Below are positions 40,114 through 44,710 of a stretch of DNA of 44,710 nt, piece by piece. The position numbers and the translations under genes are program-made. Origin of the DNA: Ruminococcaceae bacterium UBA1417 (GTDB taxonomy: Bacteria > Bacillota > Clostridia > Oscillospirales > Acutalibacteraceae); assembly GCA_002305575.1 (NCBI GenBank), contig DBPP01000040.1, forward strand, positions 1-44,710, in the 5' to 3' direction. Under the pieces are notes generated by a model, which worked only from the letters and a program-made list of their open reading frames with translations, was not told the origin of the DNA and ran no database searches. The first letter of the stretch is position 1, and each line of letters opens with the position of its first letter.

Positions 40114-42153
40114 ATGCCCTCTCTGTTTGAAACAGATATATCCTTCCTCAAGGGCGTGGGCCCAAAGCGCGCCGTGCTTTTTCGCAAGCTCGGCGCGCCG
40201 ACCGTCGGCGATCTGCTGCGCCTGTATCCGCGCGCCTACGAAGACTGGCGCGATACGGTGCCGATCCGCAGCACGCTTTTGAACGCTGTGAACATCGTGA
40301 AGGCTACCGTGCTGCGCAAACCCGTCGAGCAACGTATCCGCGGCGGCATGACGCTGTACAAAACCACCGTCACGGACGGCATCGACGACATGCAGCTCAC
40401 TTTCTTCAACAACCGCTATGTGATGAATCTGCTGGAAGAAGGCGCCGTGTATGCCTTCCGCGGCAAAGTAACCGGCACGCTGACGCGGCGCGAAATGGCG
40501 TCGCCCGAATTCGTGCCGGAAAACCGGATGCAGGACATGGTCCCCATCTACCCCCAGACCGAGGGGTTGACCTCCCGGATCATTGCCGGCGCGATGCGCG
40601 AAGCGCTGCGGCGGCTGCCCGAAACCGTCAATGATCCGCTTCCGGACGATTTGCGGCTGGAGTACGCACTCTGTCGGCTGGAATACGCGCTCAAGACCAT
40701 TCACTTTCCGAATACGCCGGAAGCGCTCTCCACAGCCCGCCGGCGGCTTGTTTTTGAGGAACTGCTTGTCTTGCAGCTCGGAATGCTCGCGTTGCGCCGG
40801 GCTGGCGCACGGCAAAACCCGTATCCCATCCAAAACGATCGCACCGCCGATTTCTGTGCGCTGCTGCCCTTTGCACTCACCGGCGCGCAACAGCGCGCCA
40901 TCCGCGACGCGATGCGCGACATGCAGGGCGCGCACCCGATGAACCGGCTGATTCAGGGCGACGTTGGCAGCGGCAAAACCGCCGTTGCGGCAGCGCTGTG
41001 CTACAACGTGATTCAAAACGGCTTGCAGGCCGCGCTGATGGCGCCCACCGAAATTCTCGCAACCCAACATTTTGAATCTCTGTCTGCACTGCTTGCGCCG
41101 TGCGGCATCCGGCTTGCGCTGATCACGGGCAGCATGCGCCAGAAGGCGCGGCGCGAAGCACTTGAGGGGCTGCAAAGTGGGCAAATTCAGCTTGCTGTCG
41201 GCACGCATGCGCTCTTGAGCGAAGGTGTAGAGTTCCAGAAACTCGCGCTCGTCATCACGGACGAGCAGCACCGCTTCGGCGTCGGACAGCGAACGGCGCT
41301 CGCGAAAAAGGGGAATTTTCCACATACACTCGTGATGAGCGCCACGCCAATTCCCCGCACGCTCGCGCTGATGATTTACGGCGACCTCGACGTTTCGGTA
41401 CTCGACGAACTTCCGCCCGGCCGCCAACCGGTGGAAACGTATTTGATCGACCCCGCAAAGCGCCGTCGCGCCTTCGGCTACATCCAAAAGCATATTGATG
41501 CGGGCCGACAGGCCTACATCGTCTGTCCGTTGATTGAGGAAAACAACAGCGACATGGCAAGCGTTTCTGCATATGCGGAAATCGTGCGCGACTATTTCGG
41601 CGATATGCCCATCGGCATCCTACATGGCCGGATGAAACCCAAGGAAAAGGACGCTGTAATGGCGGACTTTTCGGCGGGCAACACCAAGCTGCTGCTTTCC
41701 ACCACGGTCGTGGAGGTCGGCGTAGATGTCCCCAATGCGGTGATTATGATGATCGAAAATGCAGAACGATACGGACTCTCCCAACTCCACCAGCTGCGCG
41801 GACGCGTCGGTCGCGGGCAGTATAAATCGACCTGCATTCTGGTCACGGAAGCCCAAAACGAAGAGGCCATTGAACGGTTGCGCATGTTCTGCAAAACAAC
41901 GGATGGTTTCAAGGTGGCGGACGAAGATCTGCGCCTGCGCGGCCCCGGCGATTTCTTCGGCGAGCGCCAGCACGGCCTGCCAAAGCTGAAAATTGCCGAT
42001 ATGATGAACGACATGCAGGTCTTGCAGGAAGCGCAGACCTGCGCGCGCGATCTGATGGCACGCGATCCGGCGTTGGCATCTCCCGCGCTGCGCGGCCTGA
42101 AAGCTGAAATTCGCCGCCTGTTTGCCGCGAGCGGCGGCACCGTAACCCTGTGA
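40114..42153 (+). CDS. recG: ATP-dependent DNA helicase RecG
   Basis: This 679-aa helicase reverses stalled replication forks and moves branch points in recombination. The N-terminal wedge domain begins KGVGPKRAVLFRKLG and LLRLYPRAYED. The helicase motifs are Walker A GDVGSGKT, DEQH (motif II, ITDEQHRFGVGQR), SATPIPRT (III), TTVVEVGVDVPN (V) and QLRGRVGRG (VI). The C-terminal GDFFGERQHG is RecG-specific. The ATG at 40114 has AAAGGCGG 7 nt upstream; in-frame GTG (40096) and ATG (40108) are alternatives. In many Clostridia recG lies beside the fakA gene, as here. Confidence 0.96.
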   Translation: MPSLFETDISFLKGVGPKRAVLFRKLGAPTVGDLLRLYPRAYEDWRDTVPIRSTLLNAVNIVKATVLRKPVEQRIRGGMTLYKTTVTDGIDDMQLTFFNNRYVMNLLEEGAVYAFRGKVTGTLTRREMASPEFVPENRMQDMVPIYPQTEGLTSRIIAGAMREALRRLPETVNDPLPDDLRLEYALCRLEYALKTIHFPNTPEALSTARRRLVFEELLVLQLGMLALRRAGARQNPYPIQNDRTADFCALLPFALTGAQQRAIRDAMRDMQGAHPMNRLIQGDVGSGKTAVAAALCYNVIQNGLQAALMAPTEILATQHFESLSALLAPCGIRLALITGSMRQKARREALEGLQSGQIQLAVGTHALLSEGVEFQKLALVITDEQHRFGVGQRTALAKKGNFPHTLVMSATPIPRTLALMIYGDLDVSVLDELPPGRQPVETYLIDPAKRRRAFGYIQKHIDAGRQAYIVCPLIEENNSDMASVSAYAEIVRDYFGDMPIGILHGRMKPKEKDAVMADFSAGNTKLLLSTTVVEVGVDVPNAVIMMIENAERYGLSQLHQLRGRVGRGQYKSTCILVTEAQNEEAIERLRMFCKTTDGFKVADEDLRLRGPGDFFGERQHGLPKLKIADMMNDMQVLQEAQTCARDLMARDPALASPALRGLKAEIRRLFAASGGTVTL

Positions 42154-42163
42154 AATACAGCAA

Positions 42164-42198
42164 CCCCGCCGAATACCGGTTCACGGTACACGACGGGG
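42164..42198. terminator. hairpin between convergent recG and the small membrane protein gene
   Basis: CCCCG / CGGGG outer stem and TACCG / CGGTA inner stem around GTTCA. T-runs are weak on both sides, so efficient termination is uncertain, but the convergent genes and position support it. Confidence 0.5.
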
Positions 42199-42212
42199 CT
42201 TCTTCATGCACT

Positions 42213-42443
42213 TTATTGATCTTTTCTAAAGTATTCGACGCCCATGATGACAACGCCCAAAACTACGAACACAACAGATAACAAGAGCGGAATCCCCATA
42301 TCCATCTCCAACACCGTCGTCAGAAAACGCCCCGGCGGCGTAGCCCAGCCGGAGACCAGATTGTTTCCCGCAAACAGTAGGACTGCAAGCCCCCAGATGG
42401 TGCCGAGCAGCGAGAGAAATCCGCCGATAAAAACCCTTTTCAT
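42213..42443 (-). CDS. small two-helix membrane protein (76 aa)
   Basis: I do not recognise this protein. It has two hydrophobic segments, residues 5-26 (FIGGFLSLLGTIWGLAVLLFAG) and 48-68 (MGIPLLLSVVFVVLGVVIMGV), with a polar, Pro-rich loop between them and a charged C-terminus, so both ends probably face the same side. AAAGGGG lies 7 nt before the ATG. It begins 12 nt after the GH172 gene and is the last gene of that operon. Confidence 0.7.
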   Translation of the reverse strand: MKRVFIGGFLSLLGTIWGLAVLLFAGNNLVSGWATPPGRFLTTVLEMDMGIPLLLSVVFVVLGVVIMGVEYFRKDQ

Positions 42444-42455
42444 CGTTTATCCCCT

Positions 42456-43481
42456 TTATTTCATAATCATATCCCGGTCCGCCGGCAACTCGACAGGCAG
42501 CGCTGCGGGCGCCGTAAGATACCAGTACGCCACCGAGGTGTAATCGTCGTATCGCGGGCCGGTCCAACCCAGATTGTCGAGCGTCATGCGAAAATCCGTT
42601 TCAAACCAGACGGGATCCTGCACATGCCAGCGGTAGAGCAGGAAGCGCTTCTGGTGGTTGTACATCGCGCCGGTATCGCCGAGGATGGCATACAAACCGG
42701 CATACAGACCGCTGAAGGTCTGATACCGGTTCAGCAGAATGTCGTTGCCAAACGCATAGGAGCCGCAAAAATAATCTTCCGTACCCGTGTAATTCATGGT
42801 CGGGTACACATCGCCGTCAACGTACATCTTCGCTTCGCCTTCCACCCAGCAAGTGTTGTGGCCATTCATACCGGCGGCCAGTGTCATCCCCACAAAGCAG
42901 CCCTTGCCGCGGATGCCGTCGATCACCGTATATGCCCGCCCCTTCTGCACCGGGTGCGCCTGCCGGTATGCAGCGTGAAAATAACCGCTGTCCACCGGGA
43001 TTTCTCCATACCAGCCGGAAATCATATAGTAAAGCGGCTGAGGCTCGCCGCCACGGTTTTCCATCGTGATGCGGCAATGCTTGCGGAACGGCATCTCCCA
43101 GTAGCCATTATACCCGCGGCCGGGCGCGACAAGCACCATGGCGGAATTCAAAACCGGGTAGTTGCCGTCCCGGTCAGCAAAATTCTCATCGTACGCACAG
43201 CCGAAAAACGCCGAAATCGGCGCTTCGACCGACGGCGTTTCAAGACCGTCCCAATAGATGCGCAGAATAAACGAGTGGCCGGTATAACCGGTAAACCAGA
43301 GATGCGTGAGCATGCCCGGCCCGTCCGTATCGCAGAGTGTGGCGGTTTCTCCGGGCTGAATCTGTATGCAGGGACGCAGCTTCTCACAGTCCCGGCCACG
43401 TGTACCGCCGCCCTTTGTACCGGTCGGGTTTTCGGCGGAAAAGCCGAAGCTCCTTCGGCTCTGCATTCTGTAAAGTTCCAT
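42456..43481 (-). CDS. glycoside hydrolase family 172 protein (DUF2961)
   Basis: This 341-aa protein belongs to the DUF2961/GH172 family, whose known members act on fructofuranose and arabinofuranose linkages such as difructose anhydrides and D-arabinan. The family segments GPGMLTHLWF, NSAMVLVAPGRGYNGYWEMPF and YTGTEDYFCGSY are present. Glu214 (WVEGE) and Glu235 (GTEDYF), 21 residues apart, fit the catalytic pair as I recall it for a characterised member. No signal peptide is seen, so it works in the cytoplasm. It follows the patatin gene by 21 nt. Confidence 0.88.
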   Translation of the reverse strand: MELYRMQSRRSFGFSAENPTGTKGGGTRGRDCEKLRPCIQIQPGETATLCDTDGPGMLTHLWFTGYTGHSFILRIYWDGLETPSVEAPISAFFGCAYDENFADRDGNYPVLNSAMVLVAPGRGYNGYWEMPFRKHCRITMENRGGEPQPLYYMISGWYGEIPVDSGYFHAAYRQAHPVQKGRAYTVIDGIRGKGCFVGMTLAAGMNGHNTCWVEGEAKMYVDGDVYPTMNYTGTEDYFCGSYAFGNDILLNRYQTFSGLYAGLYAILGDTGAMYNHQKRFLLYRWHVQDPVWFETDFRMTLDNLGWTGPRYDDYTSVAYWYLTAPAALPVELPADRDMIMK

Positions 43482-43502
43482 CGTATCCTCCCTCTTTCTG
43501 GT

Positions 43503-44408
43503 TCAGGCATTCTTTTGCAGCGCTTCCAGAATTCGCGGCAGCGCGGCGCGTCCTTCTCGCTGGCCTTCGTCGTGCAGGGCAAGCAGTGTGGGGATATCGG
43601 CGCTGGTACGCCCGACATGCAGCGGTTCCAGCGGCCGGATGATCGCCGCCCTGCCTTCCTTTTCGAGCCGTTCGCACAGTTCAAGCTGACGGTTGTAGAT
43701 TTCATGTCGGCGAAGCATCGCTTCCGCAACGGCAGGATATTTGTGGAACACAGCCTTCAAAAAGCCCTTATGGCCGAACGGTTCTTTTCGATAGCCCGCA
43801 TTGCGCGTGAGAATCACCACATGAAAACGGTTGCCATCCGCCACCGATTTTTCAATCGGAATCGGGTCGGTGACGCCACCGTCCAGCAGATCGTAGCCGC
43901 GAAAATGTTGGATCTTGGTCAGGATCGGCACCGAGCAGGAAGCAACCGTCGCCGTAAAAGGCGGCGTGATGTCCTCCTTTTCAAACCAGACGGTTTCGCC
44001 GTTCGCACAGTTCATCGCACCGGTCAAAAAGCGCGTTTTCTGCGCCGTGTAGGTTTCCCAGTCGAACCAGATATGCTGCTCCGGCACCGTGCCGAAAATA
44101 TAGTCAAAGCCGAACATCGAGCCCTTGCGCAAAAGATTCCGGCGACTCACATATTCTGAATTGCCGACGTAATGCTCGATGATCTGCCGGGAACGCATGG
44201 GTTGCCCCGATATGTAGGACAGCGCGTTGGCCGCACCGGCTGAAACGCCCGCAATATACGGAAAGAGCAGATCTTTTTCCAGAAAAGCTTCCATCACGCC
44301 CGCACTATAATACCCGCGCAAGCCGCCGCCCTCGAGGACGAGCGCGGTGCCCGCAGGAAGCACGTTCCGCAGCGTTTTGCCGGGAATCGGTGTTTGAGAA
44401 AACGGCAT
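43503..44408 (-). CDS. patatin-like phospholipase family protein
   Basis: This 301-aa acyl hydrolase has the patatin Ser-Asp dyad: oxyanion loop EGGGLRGYYSAG (26-37), Ser56 in GVSAG and Asp176 in LLDGGVTDPIP. It probably removes fatty acyl chains from lipids; the substrate is not known. The C-terminal 80 residues are helical, as in the YjjU-type group. The ATG at 44408 has GGGGG 7 nt upstream. A TTG at 44435 would lie at or before the predicted transcription start and is rejected. Confidence 0.88.
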   Translation of the reverse strand: MPFSQTPIPGKTLRNVLPAGTALVLEGGGLRGYYSAGVMEAFLEKDLLFPYIAGVSAGAANALSYISGQPMRSRQIIEHYVGNSEYVSRRNLLRKGSMFGFDYIFGTVPEQHIWFDWETYTAQKTRFLTGAMNCANGETVWFEKEDITPPFTATVASCSVPILTKIQHFRGYDLLDGGVTDPIPIEKSVADGNRFHVVILTRNAGYRKEPFGHKGFLKAVFHKYPAVAEAMLRRHEIYNRQLELCERLEKEGRAAIIRPLEPLHVGRTSADIPTLLALHDEGQREGRAALPRILEALQKNA

Positions 44409-44434
44409 GTTTATGCCCCCTTTTTGTTTTTTCA

Positions 44435-44463
44435 AGCATACCCCACATTTTTCGCAAAGTCAA
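44435..44463 (-). promoter_or_regulatory. sigma-A promoter of the patatin-GH172 operon
   Basis: Minus strand -35 TTGACT (44463-44458), 17-bp spacer, -10 TATGCT (44440-44435). Confidence 0.72.
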
Positions 44464-44555
44464 GCCCGACCGCATCCCCTTACGCCATAAAACTTTCTTA
44501 AACTTCTTTTTGCAACAGCATTCAACCCCGCCGCACTGGCGGCGTTGGACGAGGT

Positions 44556-44599
44556 CAAAAAAAATCAGCCATCGCGCTGTTTCCAACACGATGGCTGAT
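44556..44599 (-). terminator. terminator directly after the tRNA fragment
   Basis: Minus strand 11-bp perfect stem ATCAGCCATCG / CGATGGCTGAT with a 14-nt loop, then a run of T. It begins 2 nt after the CCA end of the tRNA fragment, so it is the native terminator of that tRNA gene. Confidence 0.85.
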
Positions 44600-44600
44600 C

Positions 44601-44632
44601 TGGAGCTGCTAACCAGATTCGAACTGGTGACC
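44601..44632 (-). pseudogene. 3' fragment of a tRNA gene, probably tRNA-Thr
   Basis: Minus strand GGTC, T-arm ACCAG-TTCGAAT-CTGGT, 3' acceptor strand TAGCAGC, discriminator T and encoded CCA. An intact gene would need GCTGCTA about 75 nt upstream (near 44670-44680), but only GC-rich hairpin sequence is there. The acceptor and discriminator T resemble Firmicutes tRNA-Thr. The fragment keeps its own terminator. It looks like the leftover of a tRNA gene split by an element. Confidence 0.7.
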
Positions 44633-44637
44633 CAATT

Positions 44638-44691
44638 CCCACAAAAGCACGCTTTTGTGGGGCCCACCCCTTTATTATGGGGCTGTGCCCC
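44638..44691. repeat. inverted repeats next to the tRNA fragment
   Basis: A perfect 11-bp inverted repeat with a 2-nt centre (CCCACAAAAGC / GCTTTTGTGGG) lies at 44638-44661. A second, GGGGC-TGT-GCCCC, lies at 44679-44691. They could be element-end structures or a dispersed repeat. No gene is seen from here to the window end. Confidence 0.6.
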
Positions 44692-44710
44692 AAACCCCCG
44701 CCGCACCGGC

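Noticed and set aside
44305..44706. 133-aa minus-strand frame across the tRNA fragment and terminator
   Set aside because: It runs through tRNA sequence, a terminator and a promoter, so it is not a protein gene.

Overview
The window reads as a stretch of chromosome from a GC-rich, endospore-forming, fermentative member of the Clostridia (Firmicutes), most like the gut Oscillospiraceae/Ruminococcaceae. The grounds are an alpha/beta-type small acid-soluble spore protein with a forespore-type promoter, a BofC-like protein, meso-diaminopimelate dehydrogenase, a PduL-type phosphotransacylase, strong Shine-Dalgarno sequences, sigma-A-type promoters, and intracellular glycosidases (GH29, GH172). No phage, insertion sequence or CRISPR array is seen. 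The family-level placement is inference.

Layout. 1-5.2 kb: 5' end of a tRNA-Leu, glucokinase-galM, a Nudix hydrolase, pduL, a family 4 uracil-DNA glycosylase and ddh. 5.4-10.4 kb: a seven-gene minus-strand operon of small detoxification or housekeeping enzymes (SGNH hydrolase, an esterase/metallo-beta-lactamase fusion, DinB-like protein, glutaredoxin-like protein, MutT, hydroxyacid dehydrogenase, DUF3795 protein). 10.5-14.8 kb: the aspartate pathway operon ACT regulator-hom-thrB-lysC plus a 65-aa ORF. 14.8-19 kb: a class A PBP, a BofC-like protein, a SASP and a MerR regulator. 18.9-25.7 kb: the F1Fo-ATP synthase operon atpB-E-F-A-G-D-C, divergent from a LysR gene. 26.6-29.4 kb: a GH29 fucosidase operon with a nucleotidyltransferase-like gene. 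29.6-36.4 kb: a complete phosphate system pstSCAB-phoU-phoB-phoR behind a Pho-box promoter. 36.5-42.2 kb: an ANT(6)-like gene, a YmdB phosphodiesterase, fakA and recG. 42.2-44.4 kb: a patatin-GH172-small membrane protein operon. 44.6 kb: a 3' fragment of a tRNA, probably tRNA-Thr, with its terminator.

The most unusual element is the ATP synthase operon. It has no separate atpH (delta) gene. Instead the alpha subunit carries about 85 extra N-terminal residues that look like the C-terminal domain of delta, starting right at the atpF stop. The c subunit also has a signal peptide and a long outer N-terminal extension. Together these suggest a rebuilt peripheral stalk. A second point is the truncated tRNA at the right edge, which has the form of an attachment-site remnant of a tRNA-targeting mobile element lying to the right of the window.
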